Part shown: piece after piece, positions 1 through 6,436 of the stretch
Layout of the letters: each line of letters begins with the position of its first letter
Numbering within the stretch: the first letter of the stretch is position 1
Assembly: GCA_964587525.1 (NCBI GenBank)
Contig: CAZPLZ010000143.1
Location: 1 to 8,491 of the forward strand
DNA from: CAZPLZ01 sp964587525
GTDB taxonomy: Bacteria > Oederibacteriota > CAKKQC01
Reading direction: 5' to 3'
Length of the DNA: 8,491 nt
Notes under the pieces: generated by a model
What the model was told of the DNA's origin: nothing
Database searches by the model: none
What the model saw: only the letters and a program-made list of their open reading frames with translations
Made by a program: the position numbers and the translations under genes

Positions 1-62
1 GGGAGGCGACTAACATCCTGCAGGCTCGCAGACTCGCCTCGGCAATGGATGCTACCCCATAA
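1..62 (+). CDS. 3' end of an upstream gene (partial, unrecognised)
   Basis: The third forward frame is open from the left edge to a TAA at 60-62 and reads about 19 residues (EATNILQARRLASAMDATP). The tail is alanine-rich and could be a normal helical C-terminus. It lies 36 bases before the pilB-like start on the same strand, so it may be the preceding gene of a pilus operon. The other two forward frames are less convincing: one stops immediately, and the other runs into the pilB start. The piece is too short to assign a function, and it may be chance. Confidence 0.3.
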   Translation, partial: EATNILQARRLASAMDATP

Positions 63-81
63 TTTAAAACACAACGCACCG

Positions 82-97
82 GCCGTAAGCCTACGGC
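82..97 (+). promoter_or_regulatory. Small hairpin abutting the pilB-like start codon
   Basis: A perfect 6-bp inverted repeat (GCCGTA, loop AGCC, TACGGC) ends one base before the ATG at 99. No Shine-Dalgarno-like purine run is visible upstream of this ATG, and the hairpin occupies the place where one would sit. It could damp translation initiation, or it could be chance in GC-rich DNA. A role is inference only. Confidence 0.25.
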
Positions 98-98
98 G

Positions 99-1886
99 AT
101 GAAGCGGCTGGGCACCCTCCTGGTTGAAGAGCAGCTCATCACCGATGAGCAACTCCAAGAGGCGCTGGTCCGGCAGAAAACCAGCGGCGAATCCCTCGGC
201 GAAGCGCTCGTCAAACTCGGGTTCATCACCGAGGAGCCACTCTACCGGTTCCTGGCGATCCAGCACGGGCTGGAATTCAGCTCCCTGGAAGACATGGACA
301 TCTCCCAGCAACTGATAAAAATTGTTCCCGTCCCCGTTGCCTGGAAATACCAAACTGTCCCCATCAGCCAGGAGGACGGCACGGTGACCATGGCCACCTC
401 GCAACCCGATGACCTTTCGCTGTTTTATCTGCCCAAAGAATTGAAACTGCCAAGCTCGTTTCAAGTCAAGATCGTGGTCTCATCCCCCTCCCAGGTCCTC
501 ACGCTGCTCAACCGTCACTTCCCCAAAACGACAGAGAAACCCGGTGGCGACACCCAGGCGACCCGCCAGGCGGCTAGTGCTTCAAAGTCCGAAACGGCCC
601 CCGACCCCAACCAGATCAGCCTGCTCGAAAACGTGGAGCAGGAGTTGCTTAACCCTGACGATGTCAGCCTGGAAATCTTAGAAGAGGCCAAGGAAGAAGA
701 AGAGGAGAGAGAAGGCGGTGAGAATGCAGGGCCGGTCAAGAAAATGTGTGATTACCTCATTGCAAATGCGGTACGCCTGCGGGCCTCGGACATCCACCTC
801 AACCCCTACGAGAAAAAACTGGTCATGAAGTACCGAATTGATGGGTCGCTCATCGAGTTTCCGGCCCCTCCCGTCAACGCCAAACGCCGTATCGCCACCC
901 GGCTCAAGCTCATGGCCGACCTCAATATCATTGAAAGGCGCAAGCCGCAGGACGGGCGCATCCACATCACCGTGGACGGGAAACCGGTGGATCTGCGGGT
1001 CGCAACGCTGCCAACCCGCTGGGGGGAAAACATCGTGATGCGCATCGTGGACCAGACGACGGCCGTTCTGGATCTTGACCAGCTTGGCTTCGAGCCGGAG
1101 CAGCTCGATCACTTCAAAAAAGCGATCTCCCAGCCTTACGGGATGGTGTTCGTGACCGGTCCAACCGGCAGCGGCAAGACTTCGACCCTGTTCGCCGCGC
1201 TGAACTACGTGAACACGCCCTTAAAAAACATCGTGACCGTCGAGGACCCCGTGGAGTTCCGGCTGCCCCACATCATCCAGATTCAGATCGACACCAACGC
1301 GGGCCGTTCCTTTGCATCAGTCCTGCGCTCCTTCCTGCGCCATGACCCGAACATCATGCTCATCGGGGAAATCCGCGACCCGGAGACTGCGGATATCTCC
1401 GTCAAGGCGTCGCTCACCGGCCACCTGGTGCTCAGCAGCCTCCACACCAATGACGCCGCCTCCAGTGTCATGCGGCTCGTGGACCTCGGGATTGACCCGG
1501 TGTACGTGGGCTCCTCCGTGCTGTGCATCGCATCACAGCGGCTGGTGCGAAAGATCTGTGAGAAGTGCAAAATCGAGATTCAGGTTCCGGCCGAGGAGCT
1601 GCGCCGCGCCGGGCTGACGCCCAAAGACATCGCCGGGTTGAAATTCTTCAAGGGACAAGGCTGTGCCGTGTGCCACAACTCCGGCTACAAGGGACGCCTC
1701 GCCGTGTTCGAGGTGCTTCCCATCACCACCGCCCTCCGCGAGATCATCTTTAGCAAGGGCACCCTCGTCCAGCTCAAGGCCACGGCCAAGCAAGCTGGGT
1801 TCAAAACCATTCGCGAGAGTGCGCTCCTCAAGTGGAGGCAGGGCCTGACCACCCTCGAGGAAGTCCTCAGCGAAACCTACGAATAA
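99..1886 (+). CDS. pilB: Type IV pilus / type II secretion assembly ATPase (PilB/GspE family)
   Basis: This 595-residue cytoplasmic hexameric ATPase is of the type that powers pilin polymerisation, or pseudopilus extension in type II secretion. Residues 1-140 form a GspE N-terminal domain (starting GTLLVEEQLI). An acidic low-complexity linker follows (about 186-210, including a run of glutamates). The ATPase core then carries Walker A GPTGSGKT (354-361), the Asp box VEDPVEF (381-387), Walker B IMLIGEIRD with E424, and the His box GHLVLSSLHTND (441-452). A zinc-binding tetracysteine set (C487, C490, C522, C525) separates PilB/GspE from the PilT retraction ATPases, which lack it. Length is normal. 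ATG 99 is the first start after the in-frame TAA at 60-62, though no clear ribosome-binding site precedes it. No pilin, PilC or PilQ gene is visible, so PilB and GspE cannot be told apart; the gene symbol is provisional. The family call is near certain. Confidence 0.95.
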   Translation: MKRLGTLLVEEQLITDEQLQEALVRQKTSGESLGEALVKLGFITEEPLYRFLAIQHGLEFSSLEDMDISQQLIKIVPVPVAWKYQTVPISQEDGTVTMATSQPDDLSLFYLPKELKLPSSFQVKIVVSSPSQVLTLLNRHFPKTTEKPGGDTQATRQAASASKSETAPDPNQISLLENVEQELLNPDDVSLEILEEAKEEEEEREGGENAGPVKKMCDYLIANAVRLRASDIHLNPYEKKLVMKYRIDGSLIEFPAPPVNAKRRIATRLKLMADLNIIERRKPQDGRIHITVDGKPVDLRVATLPTRWGENIVMRIVDQTTAVLDLDQLGFEPEQLDHFKKAISQPYGMVFVTGPTGSGKTSTLFAALNYVNTPLKNIVTVEDPVEFRLPHIIQIQIDTNAGRSFASVLRSFLRHDPNIMLIGEIRDPETADISVKASLTGHLVLSSLHTNDAASSVMRLVDLGIDPVYVGSSVLCIASQRLVRKICEKCKIEIQVPAEELRRAGLTPKDIAGLKFFKGQGCAVCHNSGYKGRLAVFEVLPITTALREIIFSKGTLVQLKATAKQAGFKTIRESALLKWRQGLTTLEEVLSETYE

Positions 1887-1893
1887 CCGAACC

Positions 1894-1921
1894 GGGGGGA
1901 CGTACTTGAAATATTGAAATT
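1894..1921 (+). repeat. Left 28-bp inverted repeat of the transposase element
   Basis: This is a perfect inverted copy of 2601-2628, beginning GGGGGGACGTACTTGAAA. It lies 4 bases from the stop codon of the transposase remnant and 7 bases from the stop of the pilB-like gene. Its inner edge is sharp: after AAATT the two arms diverge (CTTATC against ATCTTG). Confidence 0.9.
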
Positions 1922-1925
1922 CTTA

Positions 1926-2563
1926 TCAGCTTACACGCTCTAGATTTAATCGCCGCTCTGACTCCACTTGCCGTCCCCGAACCACATTTTTGCTCACCGA
2001 CGACGGTGTGATCCCCAACAACTCTGAGACCGCCACCCCCGCCATTCCCAGATCCTCGACCAACCATTTGCATGCCAAGGATCGCGCAAGTGCTCTCGTG
2101 GGCTGTTTACTGCCTCCATGCACGTCTTGGTCGGAGATACCCATAGCACTGGCCGCACAGGAGATCACTTGAGCGGGAGTCAACATACGTGATATATGCT
2201 TTCGGCGACGCTCACGCACTTCGGCTTCCCTCAGCGCCCACTCAACATAGGTACTATTCCCCAAAATTCGCTCATCCCCTCGTATCTCCTGTCCAGACCG
2301 CCTTCCAGCTTGATATTCTCCTCCTCCCACCCTACTGCGGATCAGGCCGCCTCCCACCAGCTCTGGTCGCCTTCCCGCCTTCACCCCTTCTGCCACAAAG
2401 CCCATGCATAACACCGGGTGTGTGTCGACTCGAAGAGATTGCCCATCCGTTCAAGCAGGGCCTGACGATCTGCGGAATCCTCAAAAACTCTCTCTCCGGC
2501 CACCCCACGTGCAATGACATGATGCAAAGTCCCAGGGAAATCAAGCCGGCTCTGTCGAGGCAT
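1926..2563 (-). pseudogene. Y1 (RAYT-like) transposase with DnaA-like tail, internally deleted and frameshifted
   Basis: The N-terminal piece starts at ATG 2563 and reads MPRQSRLDFPGTLHHVIARG...CYAWAL, the standard opening of REP-associated Y1 transposases, then hits a stop near 2381. In intact relatives the next residues are MPNHFH, the metal-binding HUH motif; here they are absent. Near 2388-2400 the sequence jumps to another frame that stays open to the TGA at 1926 and reads the family's distal part: EGVKAGRRPELVGGGLIRS, then DERILGNSTYVEWALREAE. A helical C-terminal domain resembling DnaA domain IV follows (around ALARSLACKWLVEDLGM and the helix-turn-helix SELLGITPSSVSKNVVRGR). By comparison with the family, on the order of 100 or more residues are missing, including the HUH motif and the catalytic tyrosine. 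The protein is therefore catalytically dead. The uninterrupted 3' frame (from about 2414) could still encode a DNA-binding fragment. Family assignment is from recall of conserved motifs. Confidence 0.8.
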
Positions 2564-2600
2564 GCCACATTATTGAAAGTTTGCAAGATAGAATCAAGAT

Positions 2601-2628
2601 AATTTCAATATTTCAAGTACGTCCCCCC
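2601..2628 (-). repeat. Right 28-bp inverted repeat of the transposase element
   Basis: This is the perfect inverted partner of 1894-1921. It lies 37 bases upstream of the transposase ATG at 2563. The C-run continues one base further (2629), and that base is shared with the TAG stop codon of the neighbouring minus-strand gene, so the element is flush with that gene's end. Twenty-three bases of this arm recur at 4818-4840. Confidence 0.9.
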
Positions 2629-3741
2629 CTAGGGAGAGGCTTCTAGTTCTTTCAGCCACTCCTCGGGGATGCGCGCGCAATAGACTTGTGGATACCCGCT
2701 CGTGTCCGACGTAAAAAAGACCCGCCGCCCGTCCGGATGAAACGACGGGTGCGGATGCGTCCACTGCGGCCCGTAGGCAGACTCGCGTTCATCAAGGGGC
2801 GCCCCCGGTTTTGGGTGCTCGCTGGGATCGACCACGGAAGCTGCGGCAGGCAGCGGCTCGAACCACTGCGTGCCCTTGTTCGAGCTGCGCGGGTAGCACA
2901 GCACCCGCCACTTCCCGCTTCGCGGAGACAACACCAAAAGCCCGATATCGGGTGCATGGGTGTCGCACGCCAGCAACCGGCCGTCCCGCCGGGCAGCCGC
3001 GTGCCAGATGGGGCCCTTGAAGACCGCGCGGACCTCATTGGCGGCCGCAAGGTTCATCACGTGAAGCCCGTCGTGGAATTTCACGAATGCCACCTCGGAT
3101 CCGCTCAGCCAGATCTCGTGGGTGACCCACTCCCCTGAGACTTGAGGATACAGCAGGTGTTCCTGGGTCCCGTCCCGGTTCACCACCCGGATGCCCGCGG
3201 CGTCACCACCGGTAAGAAGGAGCTTCCCTCCCGCCGGGTCGTACTGGACTCGGCCAATCGCCTGCGGCGAGTTCAGAAGCACACGGGACCGACCTGAAGA
3301 GAGGTCCACCTCGGCCACCTGATGCTGTCCTCCACTTGTCAGGCTGAGCGCCACGCACCGGCCGTCGGGTGAAAGGCTCAGAGGCCCGAGGCGTGAGTTC
3401 GGAAACCGGGTGACGGTGGTCTCCCGCCCGTCCAGCAGCGTGGTCCCCCAGACGGTGTCTCGCGCGGTATAGAGGACCGCCTGGTTGTCCCACGTGATGA
3501 CACCGGAACATGGGTCGAGATCCTTGCGGTAGGTCAGGCGGGAGATCTCGCCCGTGACGGTGTCCACGCAGCACAGATTCGGGAAACCGGTCTCGTACGA
3601 GACATACAGGAACAGGCTCCCGTCTGCCGTGCAGGTCGGCGTGGTGAAATACAGGTGATGCTGGATCGTCCGTTCCGTGGTCAGGCGTGCCACCTCTACC
3701 CCGGTGACCGGATCGGCGTGCACCGGCAGTATGGAAGCCAC
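2629..3741 (-). CDS. Oligogalacturonate lyase-family seven-bladed beta-propeller protein
   Basis: This 370-residue protein has several Asp-box/WD40-like blades (SPDGR, HPDGRRVFFTSD). The best match is oligogalacturonate lyase (Ogl, Pectate_lyase22 family), a cytoplasmic Mn-dependent enzyme that splits short, often unsaturated, galacturonate oligomers. The metal ligands known for that family (Gln-x-x-His-x-His plus an upstream His) are present as Q326-W-T-H329-P-H331 within QWTHPHPSF, and as H208 in THEIW. The C-terminus (TSDTSGYPQVYCARIPEEWLKELE) and N-terminus (GVEVARLTTERTIQHHLYF) also follow the family. No signal peptide or membrane segment is seen, so it is cytoplasmic. GTG 3741 is the only start after the in-frame TAA just upstream; it lies 7 bases after the acetyltransferase stop, which suggests co-transcription. 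No other pectin genes are nearby, so the true substrate may be another uronate oligosaccharide. Confidence 0.8.
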   Translation of the reverse strand: MASILPVHADPVTGVEVARLTTERTIQHHLYFTTPTCTADGSLFLYVSYETGFPNLCCVDTVTGEISRLTYRKDLDPCSGVITWDNQAVLYTARDTVWGTTLLDGRETTVTRFPNSRLGPLSLSPDGRCVALSLTSGGQHQVAEVDLSSGRSRVLLNSPQAIGRVQYDPAGGKLLLTGGDAAGIRVVNRDGTQEHLLYPQVSGEWVTHEIWLSGSEVAFVKFHDGLHVMNLAAANEVRAVFKGPIWHAAARRDGRLLACDTHAPDIGLLVLSPRSGKWRVLCYPRSSNKGTQWFEPLPAAASVVDPSEHPKPGAPLDERESAYGPQWTHPHPSFHPDGRRVFFTSDTSGYPQVYCARIPEEWLKELEASP

Positions 3742-3748
3742 GATTTAT

Positions 3749-4822
3749 TTACACATGGTCAGTCGGCCAGAGATAGAACGGCAGTGGGAGATGTTTCGCC
3801 AGCCGGTTATGCGCAGCCTCATGTGGGAGCAGCAGGTATGGCGTCAGGGGACCAAAGAGCAGCCGGACCCGGTCCAGGGGGGAGAGCCGCAACCGGCGCA
3901 GCGCCGGTTGAATGGCTGAAGCGCGAAACGCCTTCAGTGCGCCGTCCTCATCCACCACCTTGATCTGCCCGAGCGGCTTAACCGAGGTCGACCAGCCATC
4001 GGACGCGTTGAGCAGCGGTTTGAGATAATCCCGGTGCACAAGGGGCAGCTCCCCCTGCACCCATCCAGTCTCAGGCCGGCGCACGAGCCAGCGCAGGATG
4101 CTCAGGATACCCGGCCCGCTCCCGACGACTTCTTCGATGGACCAGTCCACTCGCCCCTTGCCTGATTTCGAGGACCGGGCGACAGCGTAAGCCAGGATGC
4201 GTTGACCCTGCAGAGCCACAAACACACGGCGGTGAATTTTCTTAAGCATCAGCGGAAAAACTTCAGCTGAGCGCTCGACCCGCAAAGGCAACCTCCGGTG
4301 CAGGGCGTGGAGCTCCTCTGCCGCCCGCTCAAGCGCTGTAAGCTCCACCACGCGCGCGTCATAACGGGCCAGAACTTCTTTCGCCGTGCGCTTGCTGAAC
4401 CCATAGGTCAGCCGGCCCCCGGCGCCCACCCAGCCAAATCGTGCGTAACGAAGGTGCTCACCCCAGAGAATCGAGAGCGGCATGCCGTGTGTGCGCATCC
4501 AGTCAGTGGCGTAGTGAAGCAGCACCGACATCAGCCCTTGGCCGCGGTACTTCTCGTGCGTGGACACGGCACCGATGCCGCCCACGAGAACCCGTCGGCC
4601 ATAGATCACAAACTCCAGCGGGTAGACACCCGTGTGTGCGACGATGCGCCCTTCATGCGTCACCACGTGGCACCCATGAAGGTTGTGCTCCAGGTGAAGG
4701 TACAACTGGGGATATTCCCGTGCCATGCCGCCGGGGCGGCCGCCCATAAAAATCCGGTCGATGAACTTAAGTACGGAAGGGATCTCGCCCAGCCTGGCCG
4801 GGCGAGGGCCATCGAACTTCAA
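3749..4822 (-). CDS. GNAT family N-acetyltransferase with a C-terminal extension domain
   Basis: This 357-residue protein has an N-terminal GNAT fold that uses acetyl-CoA. Motif A lies at about 82-101 (GIGAVSTHEKYRGQGLMSVL, with the pyrophosphate-binding R93-G-Q-G-L), followed by a motif-B-like YARFGW near 126-131. The remaining 200 or so residues form a second, divergent domain ending LPLPFYLWPTDHV. This long layout recalls Eis-like two-domain GNATs, whose second half helps shape the active site. The substrate is unknown. The apparent start is TTG 4822, which lies inside a copied repeat (4818-4840). The protein fold begins almost at once (RPARLGEIPSVLKFIDRIF), so little has been lost. A GGGG stretch 14 bases upstream, also from the repeat, is the only Shine-Dalgarno candidate. 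It lies 4 bases after the argH stop, so translation is probably coupled. Confidence 0.85.
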   Translation of the reverse strand: MKFDGPRPARLGEIPSVLKFIDRIFMGGRPGGMAREYPQLYLHLEHNLHGCHVVTHEGRIVAHTGVYPLEFVIYGRRVLVGGIGAVSTHEKYRGQGLMSVLLHYATDWMRTHGMPLSILWGEHLRYARFGWVGAGGRLTYGFSKRTAKEVLARYDARVVELTALERAAEELHALHRRLPLRVERSAEVFPLMLKKIHRRVFVALQGQRILAYAVARSSKSGKGRVDWSIEEVVGSGPGILSILRWLVRRPETGWVQGELPLVHRDYLKPLLNASDGWSTSVKPLGQIKVVDEDGALKAFRASAIQPALRRLRLSPLDRVRLLFGPLTPYLLLPHEAAHNRLAKHLPLPFYLWPTDHV

Positions 4823-4840
4823 TATTTCAAGTACGTCCCC
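4818..4840 (-). repeat. Solo copy of the element end, embedded at the argH/acetyltransferase junction
   Basis: Twenty-three bases (TTCAATATTTCAAGTACG then TCCCC) are identical to bases 2604-2626 of the right inverted repeat of the 735-bp element, in the same orientation. No partner arm is seen nearby. It contains the last codons and TGA stop of argH (4827-4829) and the TTG start of the acetyltransferase (4820-4822). It could be a solo end left by deletion, or a minimal inserted unit. Confidence 0.85.
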
Positions 4841-6308
4841 TGACGGCGGCCCGCAGGGCGCGCTGCGACCGAGTCTCCGCCGCCGTCAGTGAGCGTACGG
4901 CCCGGTTGAGCCACCGCACGTGACCGGCCGCCTGGCGGAGAAGCCTTTGCATATCGCCAGGGCCACCCGCCTTGCGCCGTCCGGCCCCGCGCTCAAGGTC
5001 CACCGCCTCCCGCCATTCGCCGGTCGTGAAGGTCACCGGTCGGCCCACACCCCTCGAAAGGATCCGGGAGGCTTCCGCGGCGCTCGTCTCCCCGAACGTT
5101 CTCCGCTCATCGTGAAGCGACTTCACGAGTTGTCCCACAGCGTAGTGCACACGGCGGAACGGCAAACCCTTACGGAGGCACATACTTTCCGCCAGATCAA
5201 GCGCGGCGGCGTACCCGCGCTCCAGAATGCCAGTGGCCCGGCCAGGCTGAATCGCAAGACGCTCCACCGTCAGGCGCACGACCGCTGCGGACTCCCGCAC
5301 CAACGCTAAGCTTTTCCAGAGCGCCGGCTTGAGCTCCTGCAGGTCCCGGCTGTACCCAGAAGGCAGGCCGTGCGTGATGGCGAGCGCGCCGGACAAGGCC
5401 CCCGCCAGCGTTCCCGCCCGGCCACGCACCAGCTCCAGCGGGTCAGGATTTTTCTTCTGCGGCATCGCGCTGGAGGTGTCCGCCAGCTCATCGGGGTAGG
5501 CAAACACCCCGTGCTCATCGGCGCTGAAGAACATCAAGTCTGCGGCCAGCCGCGAGAGCGTGTTTTGAATTATTGCCAGCGCCGCCAGGAGCTCCAGCAC
5601 ATGGTCCCGCGCCGAGGTGGCATCCAGGGCATTCAGCCAGACACCCTTGAATCCCAGCAGTCGCGCCGTGAACCTCCGGTCCACCGGCACCGACGTACCC
5701 GCCACCGCGGCGGCGCCCAGCGGTGAGAAGTTCAGCCGGTCGTAGGCCGAAAGGAGCCGGCCGGCATCCCGGTGAAGGGCTTCCACATAGGACAGGAGAT
5801 AGTGTCCGACGGTCGTGGGCTGAGCCGGCCGGCTGTGAGTATACGCAGGCATTGGCTCGGACCGGTACCGGTGAGCAGCTTCGGCGAGAGCCTTCTGCAA
5901 ACCCGCCGCTTCGGCAGTGACCGCCAGCGTCTGCCGCCGGGCATACACGCAGATGTCAGTCGCGACCTGGTCATTGCGACTCTTGCCCAAGTGCACGCGC
6001 CCGCCGATCTCTCCCCCGCATGAGTCCTGAACCTTTTTTTCCACAAGCGGGTGAATGTCATGGAACGCCCCTGCCCGTGGCTGCCGGGAGAGCAGCCGGC
6101 GCACGCTCGTCCGCGCGTGTTCGTAGGCGCGCAAGACCCGGCGCAGCTCCCTGGGACGGAAGAGCCCCGCCCGGGCCAGCGCGAGGGCGTGGACCTCCCC
6201 CACATCAATGTCAATATCCAACAGCGCGGCGTCTTCGGCGAACGAAGACAACGATTGCTGAGCAACCGGGTGCATAGCGGATTGAAGGCGGCCACGCCAA
6301 ATAGTCAC
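4827..6308 (-). CDS. argH: Argininosuccinate lyase
   Basis: This enzyme catalyses the last step of arginine synthesis, cleaving argininosuccinate to arginine and fumarate; it is a cytosolic homotetramer of the fumarase/aspartase superfamily. The three conserved regions are present: GRVHLGKSRNDQVATD (103-118), YTHSRPAQPTTVGHYLL (156-172, with the T157-H158 pair and H169) and the signature SSAMPQKKNP (279-288), with S280 as the expected catalytic serine. In the signature the usual leading glycine is threonine (TSS for GSS). Also typical are GTSVPVDR and LPSGYSRDLQELKPALW. At 493 residues it is slightly longer than the usual 460 or so, mainly at an Arg/Ala-rich C-terminus whose final residues (RGRT) are read from the solo repeat. 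GTG 6308 is chosen because WRGRLQSAMHPV matches the family's opening; no good ribosome-binding site precedes it. No other arginine genes are nearby. Confidence 0.93.
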   Translation of the reverse strand: MTIWRGRLQSAMHPVAQQSLSSFAEDAALLDIDIDVGEVHALALARAGLFRPRELRRVLRAYEHARTSVRRLLSRQPRAGAFHDIHPLVEKKVQDSCGGEIGGRVHLGKSRNDQVATDICVYARRQTLAVTAEAAGLQKALAEAAHRYRSEPMPAYTHSRPAQPTTVGHYLLSYVEALHRDAGRLLSAYDRLNFSPLGAAAVAGTSVPVDRRFTARLLGFKGVWLNALDATSARDHVLELLAALAIIQNTLSRLAADLMFFSADEHGVFAYPDELADTSSAMPQKKNPDPLELVRGRAGTLAGALSGALAITHGLPSGYSRDLQELKPALWKSLALVRESAAVVRLTVERLAIQPGRATGILERGYAAALDLAESMCLRKGLPFRRVHYAVGQLVKSLHDERRTFGETSAAEASRILSRGVGRPVTFTTGEWREAVDLERGAGRRKAGGPGDMQRLLRQAAGHVRWLNRAVRSLTAAETRSQRALRAAVRGRT

Positions 6309-6323
6309 ATCAAAGAGTAAAGA

Positions 6324-6400
6324 GGGTCAGAGCTTGACATTTGACAAATGCACAACCGTTCGTGGCGTCCTTGAGTTTGTCAAATGTCAAGCTCTGACCC
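6324..6400. mobile_element. 77-bp MITE-like hairpin element between glycosyltransferase and argH
   Basis: Perfect 25-bp arms (6324-6348 and 6376-6400), beginning GGGTCAGAGCTTGACATTTG, flank a 27-base loop. There is no coding capacity. The arms share an architecture with the 28-bp repeats at 1894/2601 (G-run, CTTGA, then TTGA) but differ in sequence, suggesting a sister family. It begins 15 bases upstream of the argH start and lies in the only sizeable gap of the minus-strand gene row. The transcript would fold into a very strong stem-loop, and T-rich DNA follows it on either strand (CTTTCTTTT on plus, CTCTTTACTCTTT on minus). It might therefore terminate or attenuate transcription into argH. 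The origin as a mobile palindrome is inference. Confidence 0.7.
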
Positions 6401-6423
6401 CTTTCTTTTGACCCCTTTCTTTT
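6396..6423 (+). repeat. Tandem duplication of a 14-bp unit at the hairpin edge
   Basis: The unit GACCCCTTTCTTTT occurs twice in direct tandem (6396-6409 and 6410-6423). The first unit overlaps the last five bases of the hairpin's right arm, so the repeated piece includes the element's outer end plus its flank. This may record slippage, or a second insertion or abortive excision at the same site. Confidence 0.85.
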
Positions 6424-6436
6424 CGAGGAGGTGTTC

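Larger units (their letters stand above)
1894..2628. mobile_element. 735-bp palindrome-ended element with a gutted Y1 transposase
   Basis: The element is delimited by perfect 28-bp inverted repeats (1894-1921 and 2601-2628), each starting with a G-run followed by ACGTACTTGAAATATTG. Inside, on the minus strand, are the two ends of a Y1 (REP-associated/IS200-like) transposase with its catalytic centre deleted. It fills the gap between two convergent genes: it begins 7 bases after the pilB-like stop, and its right repeat touches the TAG stop of the beta-propeller gene. No target-site duplication is visible outside the repeats (ACC on the left, CTAGG on the right), which is as expected for HUH/Y1 mobility. 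It looks less GC-rich than the flanking genes. With no HUH motif left it cannot mobilise itself, though it might be moved in trans by an intact relative. Confidence 0.8.

Noticed and set aside
678..1112. 144-residue minus-strand frame inside the pilus ATPase gene
   Set aside because: It lies entirely opposite well-conserved ATPase sequence and is a typical high-GC shadow frame without recognisable motifs.
2189..2602. 137-residue plus-strand open frame across the mobile element
   Set aside because: It is the antisense shadow of the transposase remnant; the minus strand gives recognisable Y1/DnaA-like motifs, and the plus frame gives none.
1887..2635. Target-site duplication around the 735-bp element
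   Set aside because: The flanking bases (ACC on the left, CTAGG on the right) do not match; none is expected for Y1-type mobility.
5732..6295. 187-residue alternative frame inside argH
   Set aside because: It overlaps the conserved ArgH frame on the same strand; it is rich in Arg, Ser and Cys with no family motifs, so it is a shadow.
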